A DNA stretch of 64,000 nucleotides. It comes from an uncultured Actinomyces sp. GTDB lineage: Bacteria > Actinomycetota > Actinomycetes > Actinomycetales > Actinomycetaceae. Below are positions 36,101 to 44,057 of this stretch, piece by piece (the stretch's first letter is position 1; every line of letters starts with the position of its first letter). The notes under the pieces were generated by a model that was given only the letters and a program-made list of their open reading frames with translations, was not told the origin of the DNA and made no database searches. Location: assembly GCA_900545825.1 (NCBI GenBank), contig URAS01000013.1, forward strand, positions 1 through 64,000. Reading direction: 5' to 3'. Made by a program: the position numbers and the translations under genes.

Positions 36101-37747
36101 GCCACGTTCGACGGCGGCAAGCTGGCGCTGACGGGCTCGAACTCGAAGGCCGCGGACATCACCGTCCTCGTGCCGACCGGCGTCAAGGCCGTGACGTGGA
36201 ACGGGACCGAGCTGAAGGTGGCCGACGGGGTCGCGACCGGTAAGGAAGCGGCGCCGAACACGGTCAAGCCGATCACCCTGCAGTTCGTCAAGCACACCGA
36301 CAACGCCTACGCGGCGAAGGCCTTCGACGACTCGAAGTGGAAGACCGCGTCGGACACGACGGCGGCGAACCCGAAGCAGCAGGGTCCGCAGGGTAACCAG
36401 AAGGTCGTCCTCGATTCGAACCACTACGGCTTCTATGAGGGCTCGGTCTGGTACCGCGCCCACTACAAGGCGACCTCGGATCAGGCGATCACGCTCAACG
36501 GCAACGGCGGCAGCGACGACAACCACAACGGGCCCGCGTTTATGCAGGTCTGGGCGAACGGGCACTACGTCGGCGCCTACCCGGCGAATGGCACGGACCA
36601 GCAGGTCACGCTGCCCGAGGGCGCTGTCCAGGCGGGCAAGGACGTCGTCCTCGCCGTCCTCGTCAACAACATCGGTCAGAACCTCGACTGGTCGGACAAC
36701 GGCCTGTCGAAGCAGAACCGTGGTCTGAAGGGTGCGACGATCGCCAGCGATGGCGACGTCACGTGGAAGATCGAGGGCGCCACGACGGCCGACGCCGCGA
36801 AGCACAACCCGTCTGGGTCGATCTACAACAACGGCGGCCTGGCGGGCGAGAAGGCCGGCTGGCACATGCCGGGCTTCGACGACAAGTCGTGGGAGAAGGC
36901 CGAGACGCTGCACTCCGCGGCGGGCGTCACCTGGTACCGCTCGACGTTCGACCTCAACGTCACGGCGGGCAAGGATGTTGCGTTCCACCTCGACCTCGAG
37001 TCGGAGCGCGCGCCGAAGGGCGACAAGGCTCAGGCGACGATCTTCGTCAACGGCTGGAACACCGGCGTGTACATCGGCGATGCGGGCCCGCAGACGTCGT
37101 TCACGGTGCCGAAGGCGTTCCTGCACCTCAACGGCAAGAACACCGTGGCGATCGCGATCGCGGCGAAGAGCGACACGATGGGGCCGGAGGCCGTCACCCT
37201 GCGCGCCGTCCACACGACCACGCTGCCGAAGGTGGCGTGCCCGGAGACGCCCAAGCCTGACGATCCGAACAAGCCGGTCAACCCGGATAACCCGACGGCG
37301 AAGACGGCGCTGACCGTCACGCCGGACGTCGTGAAGGCGGGCGAGGCGACGACCTTGAAGGCCACCGGGTTCACACCCGACAAGCTGGTCGTCTTCACGG
37401 TCAACGGCGTCAAGGTCGGCGAGGCGAAGGCCGACGGCAACGGCCAGGCGACGGTGAAGTACACGGTGCCGGCGTCGTCGGCGCTGGGCAAGTTCGCCGT
37501 TGTTGCCAGCCAGCCGGACACGGGGCTCAGCGCCACGTCGTCGCTGACGGTCGTCGCGTCGGATCAGGCGAAGGTCCAGCCGAACCCCAAGCACGACGGC
37601 AAGGCGACCGACGGGAAGGCCAAGACGGGCCCGTCGCACGGCAAGCTCGCCCGCACGGGCGTGGCGCTGCGCGGCGTCCTCGTGGCGATGCTGCTGTCGG
37701 CCGCGGCCGGGTTCGCACTGACCAGGCGCCGCCGCCGGGACGCGTGA
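30146..37747 (+). CDS. Wall-anchored GH20 beta-N-acetylhexosaminidase / GH35 beta-galactosidase fusion
   Basis: A secreted, cell-wall-anchored glycosidase of 2,533 aa starting at ATG 30146 (GGAG upstream), with signal peptide cleavage near AQA-AP (about residue 32). Domain order: F5/8-type C (CBM32-like) about 40-180; GH20 non-catalytic domain about 190-310; GH20 catalytic domain with RSVMIDPARSF, EIDVPGHV and the Asp518-Glu519 pair in HIGGDEPH; PKD-like WGDGTPA region; second F5/8 type C about 950-1090; GH35 catalytic domain with LHYWRLP, acid/base Glu1296 in QVENE and probable nucleophile Glu1384 in HFIAESQGG; beta-galactosidase jelly-roll domains; a repeat-type domain near the end; then LARTG (2501-2505), a membrane helix and RRRRRDA. 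The sorting signal fits class E sortases (LAxTG). The two enzymes together could strip Gal and GlcNAc/GalNAc from mucin or N-glycan chains. No sortase gene is in this window. Confidence 0.93.
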   Translation: MTRKCSALFALISAIALVITGLCHAAPQAQAAPSADTDSGKNVALAANGAKVTASGVESGTNTTPDAVIDGNPDTRWSSDYNDNAWLRVELKDATQIDHVKIRWEAACAPSYKIQVSNDDKDWKDATDVRALAECGQTETIKLNSSVANQKWKYVKLQALERKPINGVKYGVSLFEFEVWDGAEPTPAKVPNLVPLPKSVKDQSKDGTVVFSLTSESKIVATGDATAPANILAAELRAATGYDLPVVDKASGANNITFTKGAVTGEAGAEAYMLKTAADGATLTANSAHGFFNATRTLLQLLPIQASSKIQVAGPWDAPATEILDSPRYEYRSVMIDPARSFLTVAEVKSIIDQISNLKMSYLHIHLADDQGWRIQITNDGRVDGDDIDYNLLTEVSGKTAMNVHERQGSHQVGYSGFYTQADYKDIVKYAKSRYVTVVPEIDVPGHVNAALHAIPQLNTAGSSHNGGGKTTAPANGTGNVGYSYLDPDSQATWHFIGHVFKQLSEMTPGARVHIGGDEPHSFTGRYGEAKYNEVLTKVLKIVRDDCKKTPVGWNEIAATELKENDGIQYWAGGTDKLVSAAKNKHAKIVMSRGSSAYLDQKYNSKTPLGLTWAGCGTGGCSVQNYYNWNPTTDVVSGLSESDVLGPEMALWSETIRGGSEAEFMIWPRMAAGAEIGWTPQNARSFEGFSKRLASVGDRWTLQGQNFYDTDQVNWDYALAAPVKTTGATGKDVAYPLGRLVAPGTVLNDTSSVSPDTKDDADGVSKSQIPANTKVMVNWGDGTPATEATIQTDRERSAYNAPHPYYLTANHKYATDGDHTVTLTAGERTATTVIHTEGGAADPAVFTPWNPDATAPSAKVNPTEFSIKDRIEVQASGFKPYSLITMKVGDVELGQLRADSQGNVAPQWVFVDPEVLPGPQKMTFTSGTRVATVDVVVKNGKIVLKNPLKHDQLSVVDVDSQETVGEKAPATNAIDGDKTTFWHTQWQGTQKPFPHYITLALPADQTCTVTGFEYTPRQDNSNTRAKDYSIQVSNDNENWTTVHEGSLEEGAATQAVNFDQEHQLQAKYVKMVQKNSQNGDNFGGAAEIRVGAICKTADEPSTGGDDDDAQCDAQKTATTSYPTSTVVFPGNDKKSHKVTYDKNSFMVDGKRLTVWSGELHYWRLPDPNGWRDVLQKMRADGFNAVSLYFDWGVHQAEKDGKFEFTKDTYRDLDQLLTIAQQEGLYVIARPGPYVNAETSMGGLPAYMTNEAANLRSTNPEVLKASKAWLHAFNEVAAKHQVTDGGGSILLYQVENEMPNSDDAHQAFMKALVKQVKDDGITVPLFHNDWGLNGIFKDAKGAGLDLYAYDKYPMGFNCAAGRGQVPDTENTFRGIAPNTPHFIAESQGGAFTPWGANFQPAKCREYTDANFIRQWGAATIGNGVTAHNYYMEYGGTNWGWTGAPASGFTSYDYGAPLTEDRTITPKFGVQKELGYFFAGVPAFASMNPIAAPTPKVESGASLNVKARLAGDTEGSATGNGTRVLAIRHSDSNDTSTTKFTLPLALGKSGTLQTKEFSTDDTDSAITYNGSWKAVNDQTAWKSTLHRSTTSGDKATFTFDGTEVSLIVGTGTKNGTFTVSLDNGTPETITKGMVDTDQNKPSQVVAYKKTGLAKGKHTLVVTNTGTDGKTTLDIDAFDAVDGADSGAKVVNDNDRSFFTYSNAWTHDTNWWAAGDIEKDETSTDKKGETAEFTFTGVGFDLIGPFSENHGSATVTVDGKDVGKTKEEVTSSAQAQKVLFSWRDESGQAKKHTVKITVDGEAFSGSKGTFVAIDAVRYYPTADALPSDGSPKPGEIGWKQIPQQEGTSLTLHGRDALLITADTVIDGKQLYYTTSQIFGQPLPVNGHTTQYLVGYAGDAGETVFHFEKEPQVTLPEGATKVWDEKTGQLRLNYTHKATPQEITITEGGKALTLRIITRDLAQTTWIIQGANGSQQTQVAVEGVELARTATFDGGKLALTGSNSKAADITVLVPTGVKAVTWNGTELKVADGVATGKEAAPNTVKPITLQFVKHTDNAYAAKAFDDSKWKTASDTTAANPKQQGPQGNQKVVLDSNHYGFYEGSVWYRAHYKATSDQAITLNGNGGSDDNHNGPAFMQVWANGHYVGAYPANGTDQQVTLPEGAVQAGKDVVLAVLVNNIGQNLDWSDNGLSKQNRGLKGATIASDGDVTWKIEGATTADAAKHNPSGSIYNNGGLAGEKAGWHMPGFDDKSWEKAETLHSAAGVTWYRSTFDLNVTAGKDVAFHLDLESERAPKGDKAQATIFVNGWNTGVYIGDAGPQTSFTVPKAFLHLNGKNTVAIAIAAKSDTMGPEAVTLRAVHTTTLPKVACPETPKPDDPNKPVNPDNPTAKTALTVTPDVVKAGEATTLKATGFTPDKLVVFTVNGVKVGEAKADGNGQATVKYTVPASSALGKFAVVASQPDTGLSATSSLTVVASDQAKVQPNPKHDGKATDGKAKTGPSHGKLARTGVALRGVLVAMLLSAAAGFALTRRRRRDA

Positions 37748-37808
37748 GGTACGCGAGCCAGGATGCGCAAGGCCCGCCGGCGGCGTGAGTGAGCCGCTGA
37801 CGGCATAA

Positions 37809-37850
37809 CGAAAGCCGGGGAGGAGAAATACCTCCCCGGCTTTCGTGTAT
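37809..37850 (+). terminator. Terminator after the glycosidase gene
   Basis: A perfect 15-bp stem, CGAAAGCCGGGGAGG (37809-37823) with CCTCCCCGGCTTTCG (37831-37845), loop AGAAATA, followed by TGTATTTT. Confidence 0.85.
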
Positions 37851-37882
37851 TTTCTGTTTGAGTGGCGAGGACGCCGGCTATA

Positions 37883-38003
37883 GCGCCGAAGAATAAACGC
37901 TCGTCATAAACGCGAAACGCTCACCTCAATTGTCAAAATCCAACGTTATGTACGCTGATTTAACAAGTTAGGTGAGCGTTTCGGGTTCGGGGTGAGCGTT
38001 TCG
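37883..38003. repeat. Family A intergenic palindrome, copy 3 (with extended left flank)
   Basis: CGAAACGCTCACCT begins at 37913; right arms TAGGTGAGCGTTTCG (to about 37983) and GGTGAGCGTTTCG (37991-38003). The 30 nt to its left (GCGCCGAAGAATAAACGCTC from 37883, then GTCATAAACG) are nearly identical to the left flank of copy 4, so the mobile unit may be longer than the palindrome. Confidence 0.85.
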
Positions 38004-38124
38004 CGCGGGGCCTTCTTCGGCCGGAGCGACACGTCTGAAATGGCTGACGTGGGTCCCAGTAAAGATAATCCACCGGTTGACGATATCGTTCCGGATCGGC
38101 AAGTCGCCGGGTAACCTTAGGCCT

Positions 38125-41100
38125 ATGGAACGGAAGCGTTACTACGTGGGTATCGATGTTGGTCTGGCTTCTATCGGGTTTGCGGCGATCGAGGTCGATG
38201 ACGACGGCTTTCCCAGCGAGATCCTCTGTCAGAATGTGCTCATCCACGACAGTGGCATTGATCCTGACGGTCACCAGTACGCGATAACTCGTCTGAAGGC
38301 TTCCGGAGCTGCCCGCCGCGTCCGTCATGGGCGACGCAATCGGCAGAAGCGACTCGCGCAGCTCGATGACCTGTTGAGGGAACTGGGATGGCCGGTTGAA
38401 GAACTCGGTGGTCCCGTCAGCGACTTTTTCCCGTGGCGTGTGCGCGCAGGTCTGGCTGAGACATATGTGGAGGATCCAGCCCGACGGGCCGAGGCGCTGT
38501 CGGTGGCCGTGCGCCACATGGCGCGACACAGGGGCTGGCGTTCTCCGTGGCAACGCACGGAAAGCCTCCTTGTTCCCGCGGAGGATTCCGAATACATGGT
38601 GAAGTTGCGTGAGCGTATGGATGCAGCTGCCGGCCGCAAACTTCCTCGCGAATATACGACTGCGCAGATGGTGTGTGCGCTGCAGCTTTCACCGAAGGTA
38701 AACCTTAGGCGAAAGGGTACTGACAAGAACGTCAAGACCCCACTGTTTGAGAGGCTGCACCAAAGCGACAATGCCAACGAGCTGCGCGCGATTGCTCGTC
38801 GCCAGCGCCTCGATGACGAGACATTGCGGAAGCTGATTCTCGCAGTTTTCTACATGGAGAGCCCGAAGGGTAAGGCAGAGAAGCGAGCTGGCAAGGATGC
38901 TTTGCCGGGCCAGGGGCATCTGATTCGCGCAGAGGTTTCACACCCGGCATTCCAGCGCTTCAGGATCGCTGCGCAAGTGGCAAACCTGCGGATCGAGAAT
39001 CCAGCCACCGGTGATCGCGAGAAACTGCCTCGCGAGGTGCGGGCACAGTTGATTGACTATCTCTGTAATTTGACCGCCAAGGAGGGCCCGACCTGGCCTG
39101 ATGTGGCAGAGTTCGTCGGAGTGGAGCGCAGTCAACTGTCGGGAACGGCGGCACGGGCCGACTACGGGGACAGGCCTGCCAACCGACCGCTTGTCGATTC
39201 GACGAATCGGGCGTTCAACCAGTGCAAGGTGAAGTCGGTCCAGAAGTGGTGGCGCAAGGCCGGCCCCGAGGCGCGCGGATGCCTCGTGACCGCCCTCTCA
39301 AACAGCTCGAGCGTGGACGAGGGAGCTCCTGGTTGGAACGAAGTCGAGGAGTTGCTCCTATCGTTGTCGGACGAGGACCTCGAGAAGCTCGACAAGATGT
39401 CCCTTCCAGCAGGACGGGCTGCGTATTCTGTTGATTCTCTCGAGCGCCTGACGGAGCGGATGATCGCGACAGGCGAGGATCTGCACGAGGCACGCAAAGC
39501 GGTCTTCGGTGTCGACGATGATTGGCGGCCACCCGCCGAGCCCCTCGGTACCCCGGTGGGCAATCCGGCAGTTGACCGCGTGATCAAGGCAGTCAATAGA
39601 TGGCTGATGATGGCAGAGTATCGTTGGGGCGCGCCTGAACGTGTGACGATCGAACATGTCCGGAAAGGCTTTGTATCTGAAGACGCAGCGCGACGCATTG
39701 ATAACGAGATGAATAAGCGGGCGCGTGCACGCGAGAAGCTCAACGAGGACATTCTTGCGGCGACGGGAATAGAGCACCCACGCCAGAGTGATGTGCGTCG
39801 CTATGAGGCCCTCCAAAGGCAGAATGGACAGTGCCTGTACTGTGGCGCGCCGATCACGTTCAAGACCAGCGAGATGGACCACATCGTGCCGCGAAAGGGG
39901 CCAGGTTCCACGAACACTCGCTTCAATCTGGCTGCCGTCTGTGAACCGTGTAACCGGGCGAAGAGTAATATCCCGTTTGCGCAGTGGGCCAAAGAAAAGC
40001 AACGTCCGGGTGTAAGCCTGGAGGACGCTCTGGTTCGCGTGCAGGCGATGATATGCGATAGCGGGATGAGCGCCAGAGATTTCGCGAAGTTCAAGCGGGA
40101 AGTCCAACTGCGGCTGAAGCGCGAAGAAGACGATGCCCCCATCGACAACCGTTCGATTGAGTCCGTGGCGTGGATGGCGCGAGAACTGGCTGGCCGGGTC
40201 AAGTATCACTACGGAGATTCGGGTACCAAGGTCCATGTTTTCCGCGGAGGAATAACAGCGGAAGCCCGCAAGGCCTCGGGGTTCGAGGGGCGGGTGGAAC
40301 TAATTGGGGGCGGGGTAAAGACCCGATTTGACCGCAGGCACCACGCGGTTGATGCCACAGTCATCGCTTTTATGCGCTCTTCTGTGGCCATGGTGCTGAC
40401 TCAACGGTCGAATCTGCGTATCACGCAGCACATGGATCCTCACAGTGTCGACGAGTACGGTCCATGGCAGGAGTTTGAGGGCGAGCGCGTCAGTGATCGT
40501 CAGCTCTATCGTCAGTGGAAGAAAGCGATGGCTAAGTTGGCGGATCTTACGTGCCAGGCTGTCTCCGATGACGCCATCCCGGTGCAGCAGAACCTCCGTC
40601 TTCGTTTTGGAAACGGTAAGGTGCACGACGATACGGTCAGTGAGCTCGTGACCAAGCGCGTGGGCGAAGCATGGACGCTGGCTGACATTGACCGTGCCGC
40701 GACACCGGCCTTGTGGTGTGCGCTGACCCGGTGCCCAGAGTTCTCCTGGCCAAGTTCGGAAAAGGTTGTGTGCCTGCCTGAGAGTGACACGCGATGCATC
40801 GTGGTCAACGGGATGCACTATGGCTCTTCCGACTCGGTCGAACTCTTCCCAACCTCTGCGGCTTCGATGAAGGTGCGTGGCGGTGCCGTGGCTGTGGGGA
40901 GCTCGATCCACCATGCACGGTTCTATCGTGTCAAGAGTGGCAAGAAGGACAGCTTCTATATGGTCCGCGTATTTGTGCCAGACCTGACGGCTGCGCGGGG
41001 AAATGATCTCTTCTCGCTAGAGCTGCCTTCACATTCTCTTTCGATGCGCGGCGCGCCCTTCAAGCTTCGCAAAGCGCTCGAAGATGGGGACGCGGCATTC

Positions 41101-41442
41101 ATCGGTTGGGTTACGGTTGGCGACGAGTTGCTGCTCGAACAGGGGAGGTCACTTCTCAAAGACCTGAAGCCCGACGAGGAGGATCTGGTTGTGACGCGTT
41201 GGCGCGTCGGGGGTTTTGAAGGTCCGGGCCTGATCAATCTTCGACCGGTGTATCTAGCTAAAGAGGGTCTCGAGAATGTCGAGATGCAGGTGGATGTGCC
41301 TTTACTCGACAGTAAAGGATGGCGTCTAGCCGTAAATAAGATGTTGTCGAGCGGCCATGTCCAAGTTATTCGCCGTGACGCACACGGTCGCATTCGTCGG
41401 CATTCGGATGCCCATCTTCCTGTGAGCTACGACCTGACGTAG
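38125..41442 (+). CDS. cas9: Type II-C CRISPR nuclease Cas9
   Basis: RNA-guided DNA endonuclease of 1,105 aa, compact as in subtype II-C and similar along its length to what I recall of Actinomyces naeslundii Cas9. RuvC-I Asp11 in YYVGIDVGLASIG, arginine-rich bridge helix RRVRHGRRNRQKRL, RuvC-II Glu510 in VTIEHVRKGF, HNH domain with CLYCGAPI, His586 in MDHIVPRKGPGS and CEPCNRAKSN, and RuvC-III His739/His740/Asp743 in RHHAVDATV. All catalytic residues are present, so it should be active. ATG 38125 has TAACCT 7 nt upstream (38112-38117), suggesting a leaderless mRNA. Codons are visibly less GC-rich than in neighbouring genes, in line with acquisition by transfer. Confidence 0.98.
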   Translation: MERKRYYVGIDVGLASIGFAAIEVDDDGFPSEILCQNVLIHDSGIDPDGHQYAITRLKASGAARRVRHGRRNRQKRLAQLDDLLRELGWPVEELGGPVSDFFPWRVRAGLAETYVEDPARRAEALSVAVRHMARHRGWRSPWQRTESLLVPAEDSEYMVKLRERMDAAAGRKLPREYTTAQMVCALQLSPKVNLRRKGTDKNVKTPLFERLHQSDNANELRAIARRQRLDDETLRKLILAVFYMESPKGKAEKRAGKDALPGQGHLIRAEVSHPAFQRFRIAAQVANLRIENPATGDREKLPREVRAQLIDYLCNLTAKEGPTWPDVAEFVGVERSQLSGTAARADYGDRPANRPLVDSTNRAFNQCKVKSVQKWWRKAGPEARGCLVTALSNSSSVDEGAPGWNEVEELLLSLSDEDLEKLDKMSLPAGRAAYSVDSLERLTERMIATGEDLHEARKAVFGVDDDWRPPAEPLGTPVGNPAVDRVIKAVNRWLMMAEYRWGAPERVTIEHVRKGFVSEDAARRIDNEMNKRARAREKLNEDILAATGIEHPRQSDVRRYEALQRQNGQCLYCGAPITFKTSEMDHIVPRKGPGSTNTRFNLAAVCEPCNRAKSNIPFAQWAKEKQRPGVSLEDALVRVQAMICDSGMSARDFAKFKREVQLRLKREEDDAPIDNRSIESVAWMARELAGRVKYHYGDSGTKVHVFRGGITAEARKASGFEGRVELIGGGVKTRFDRRHHAVDATVIAFMRSSVAMVLTQRSNLRITQHMDPHSVDEYGPWQEFEGERVSDRQLYRQWKKAMAKLADLTCQAVSDDAIPVQQNLRLRFGNGKVHDDTVSELVTKRVGEAWTLADIDRAATPALWCALTRCPEFSWPSSEKVVCLPESDTRCIVVNGMHYGSSDSVELFPTSAASMKVRGGAVAVGSSIHHARFYRVKSGKKDSFYMVRVFVPDLTAARGNDLFSLELPSHSLSMRGAPFKLRKALEDGDAAFIGWVTVGDELLLEQGRSLLKDLKPDEEDLVVTRWRVGGFEGPGLINLRPVYLAKEGLENVEMQVDVPLLDSKGWRLAVNKMLSSGHVQVIRRDAHGRIRRHSDAHLPVSYDLT

Positions 41443-42348
41443 GTGGCTCAGATGCTCGGTGAGTGGCGAATCCTTGACTGTTCCCGAATGGAGGGGCGCA
41501 TAACGGCCTCGCGTGGCAGCGTTGTCATTGAGGCATGCGATCGTCCGCCTGTCAGGGTCCCGATGGCCGACGTTGCGTGTGTACTGATCGGCTACCGGGT
41601 CGGTCTCTCGGGAGGAGCCCTCCATCACCTGACGGCCGGTGGCGCGGCGGTCTTGCTCTGTGACTGGCGTGGGGTCCCCGAGGCCGGCGCATATGCGTGG
41701 AGTGAACATAGCCGAATCGGAGCGAGACGGGCTGCTCAAGCGCGTTTGTCATTGCCCCGGCAAAAGGCGGCATGGCAACGCATTGTGAGGGAGAAGGTGC
41801 TGAATCAGGCGCGAACTCTTGATCTGACCGGTGGTGACGGCGGCGCATTGGTGGAACTTGCCAAGAAGGTGCGTTCTGGCGATCCGGACAACATCGAGGG
41901 ACGCGCGGCGTCGGAGTATTGGAAGCGCTTATGCTCCGAGGACTTCCGGCGAAGAATGCATACAGAGGTCGGGTTCAATGGCATGTTGGACTATGCCTAC
42001 ACGGTTGGACGAGGCCATGCCGTCCGCGCCGTTCTCGCGGCGGGGTTAGAACCGAGCATCGGGGTCCACCATCGGCATCGAGAAAACATGTTCTGCCTTG
42101 CCGACGATTTCATCGAGATCGTGCGACCAGTCATCGACTATCACGTGTGGTCGCTGTGGTCCGACGGCGTGATGAGCGTTGATGAGGGCAGGCAGGCTCT
42201 GGTTGCTGCGGCGTCAGCGCCATATAGCGCCGACGGATACACGGTTCCAACCGCCCTGGAGATGTTGGCTCAGGCTTTTGGCCAATACGTCGAAGGCCAG
42301 AAAGAGAAGCTTGACGTGCCCAGATGGACGGCGTGGGTGGAGACGTAG
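41443..42348 (+). CDS. cas1: CRISPR integrase Cas1
   Basis: Spacer-integration nuclease (301 aa from GTG 41443, directly after the cas9 stop; ATG 41452 is an alternative start). Active-site regions are visible: Glu in NIEGRAASEYW, His in LEPSIGVHHRHRENM, and the acidic residues of FCLADDFIEIVRPVID. Acts with Cas2 as a complex that inserts new spacers. The 3' end overlaps cas2. Confidence 0.96.
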   Translation: MAQMLGEWRILDCSRMEGRITASRGSVVIEACDRPPVRVPMADVACVLIGYRVGLSGGALHHLTAGGAAVLLCDWRGVPEAGAYAWSEHSRIGARRAAQARLSLPRQKAAWQRIVREKVLNQARTLDLTGGDGGALVELAKKVRSGDPDNIEGRAASEYWKRLCSEDFRRRMHTEVGFNGMLDYAYTVGRGHAVRAVLAAGLEPSIGVHHRHRENMFCLADDFIEIVRPVIDYHVWSLWSDGVMSVDEGRQALVAAASAPYSADGYTVPTALEMLAQAFGQYVEGQKEKLDVPRWTAWVET

Positions 42349-42680
42349 GTCGTTACACCGTGGCCGATGATCCGATGTGGACGCTCGTGATGTTTGACTT
42401 GCCGGTGGGTACTGCAGCCCAGCGGCGTCGAGCTACGAGGTTCCGCAACATGCTGCTGGACCTCGGCTTCTCGATGGTGCAGTACTCCGTCTACGTCCGC
42501 TACGTACCAACGGGCGCGCCAACTCCGCCGATCGTTCGGCAGATCAAGGAGAACGTCCCGCCTGATGGGCTGGTCAGAGTCATCTACATAACTGACCGCC
42601 AGTGGTCAAGGATGCTCAACTTTTGGGGATCGACGCAGGTGAACCCCGAGCCGGCACCTCAGCAGTTGCAGTTTTTCTGA
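42324..42680 (+). CDS. cas2: CRISPR adaptation protein Cas2
   Basis: Scaffold subunit of the Cas1-Cas2 integrase, 118 aa from ATG 42324, overlapping cas1 by 25 nt; GTG 42360 or ATG 42375 are plausible true starts, the latter putting MWTLVMFDLPVG at the N-terminus as in other Cas2 proteins. The ferredoxin-like fold is indicated by MFDLPVGTAAQRRRATRFR and VRVIYITDRQWSRML. No csn2 or cas4 is present, as expected for II-C. Confidence 0.94.
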   Translation: MDGVGGDVGRYTVADDPMWTLVMFDLPVGTAAQRRRATRFRNMLLDLGFSMVQYSVYVRYVPTGAPTPPIVRQIKENVPPDGLVRVIYITDRQWSRMLNFWGSTQVNPEPAPQQLQFF

Positions 42681-42730
42681 GGGCACACGCCGACATTTTG
42701 GCGTGTTTCCGCGGAAAACCGGGTGCCCTC
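42679..42730. other. Three-way-junction-like palindrome between cas2 and the array
   Basis: An outer stem GAGGGCAC (42679-42686) pairs with GTGCCCTC (42723-42730, its last base being the first base of the first repeat). Inside lie a small hairpin ACGCC/GGCGT (42687-42704) and the perfect palindrome TTTCCGCGGAAA (42706-42717). If the array is read from the right, this is its downstream end and could end or process the transcript. Confidence 0.6.
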
Positions 42731-43981
42731 AAGTATATCAGGGGGAAAGGTAACAGATCCCCAACGCCCCTCTACAAGCAATATCTGCCTCAGCAAGTAT
42801 ATCAGGGGGAAAGGTAACAGATCCCCAACACGTCGGACAAAGCGACGACGAAGGTGACAAGTATATCAGGGGGAAAGGTAACAGATCCCCAACCCCAGAC
42901 GCATGACGACACGCATCGCTTCAAGTATATCAGGGGGAAAGGTAACAGATCCCCAACAAGGGTGGCAGCGTCCGCGTCTTGAATCCAAGTATATCAGGGG
43001 GAAAGGTAACAGATCCCCAACATCCACGCGAAGGAACTCACGCATGCCACAAGTATATCAGGGGGAAAGGTAACAGATCCCCAACTGGGGCTTCGAAGGC
43101 CATCGCCGGTATCCAAGTATATCAGGGGGAAAGGTAACAGATCCCCAACCGCTGATCATGCACAAGTGGAATGAGAACAAGTATATCAGGGGGAAAGGTA
43201 ACAGATCCCCAACGGCCGGATTCTGGCCAGCCGCCCCGGTGCAAGTATATCAGGGGGAAAGGTAACAGATCCCCAACGGGCATTCGGATTGGTCGACGTC
43301 TCTGCCAAGTATATCAGGGGGAAAGGTAACAGATCCCCAACCGGCCGGTAAACGAGTAAAAATTCTAGCCAAGTATATCAGGGGGAAAGGTAACAGATCC
43401 CCAACGAGAAGCCGCGCTACCGCCAGCCTATCTCAAGTATATCAGGGGGAAAGGTAACAGATCCCCAACTCGGATTCTGTTTGGTGCTCGCGAATCACAA
43501 GTATATCAGGGGGAAAGGTAACAGATCCCCAACCGTCATCGGCAACCTGCACCAGCTGGGTCAAGTATATCAGGGGGAAAGGTAACAGATCCCCAACCGG
43601 TTTTGCGGCAGGAGGTAGTTGCGGGCAAGTATATCAGGGGGAAAGGTAACAGATCCCCAACGGCTATAGCGACGACCTCCAAGTCGTCGCAAGTATATCA
43701 GGGGGAAAGGTAACAGATCCCCAACTGATCCGGGATAGCGTGTACGTCGTGGACAAGTATATCAGGGGGAAAGGTAACAGATCCCCAACCTAAGCGTGAA
43801 CGGGGGCGCCTAAATGTCAAGTATATCAGGGGGAAAGGTAACAGATCCCCAACGTTGCCTTCGAGGACTCTCAAGGCGACACAAGTATATCAGGGGGAAA
43901 GGTAACAGATCCCCAACGACAAGGTTGGTGGCCACACGTGGGTGACAAGTATATCAGGGGGAAAGGTAACAGATCCCCAAC
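42730..43981 (-). CRISPR. CRISPR array, 20 identical 36-nt repeats and 19 spacers
   Basis: Twenty repeats of 36 nt begin at 42730 and recur every 64 nt up to 43946-43981, all identical by eye, with nineteen spacers of exactly 28 nt. On the plus strand the repeat begins CAAGTATATCAGGGGG and ends AACAGATCCCCAAC. Read on the minus strand it begins GTTGGGGATCTG, the usual 5' end for type II repeats, and ends with TGATATACTTG, which contains an extended -10 element (TG-A-TATACT) 2 nt before the spacer. The tracrRNA pairs with the minus-strand repeat. Transcription is therefore assigned to the minus strand, probably with a promoter in every repeat as in Neisseria II-C arrays. Confidence 0.98.
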
Positions 43982-44057
43982 GATACGAACGGCGGGTTTG
44001 TAAGCAACCGTACGGTACTTTTTGGTAGCCAGGGTCGTGCGGATAGCTGGCGAGAAT

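Noticed and set aside
30131..37639. An antisense open frame of about 2,500 codons opposite the glycosidase gene
   Set aside because: It is arginine- and valine-rich without domains and mirrors the GC-rich codon pattern of the real gene. The plus strand has a signal peptide, catalytic motifs and a sorting signal.
42602..42817. A short frame covering the end of cas2 and the first CRISPR repeats
   Set aside because: It encodes repeat and spacer sequence and has no ribosome-binding site.
42730..43981. Plus-strand transcription of the CRISPR array (same direction as cas9)
   Set aside because: The plus-strand repeat would start CAAG, the anti-repeat RNA has no terminator in that direction, and the extended -10 reads on the minus strand.
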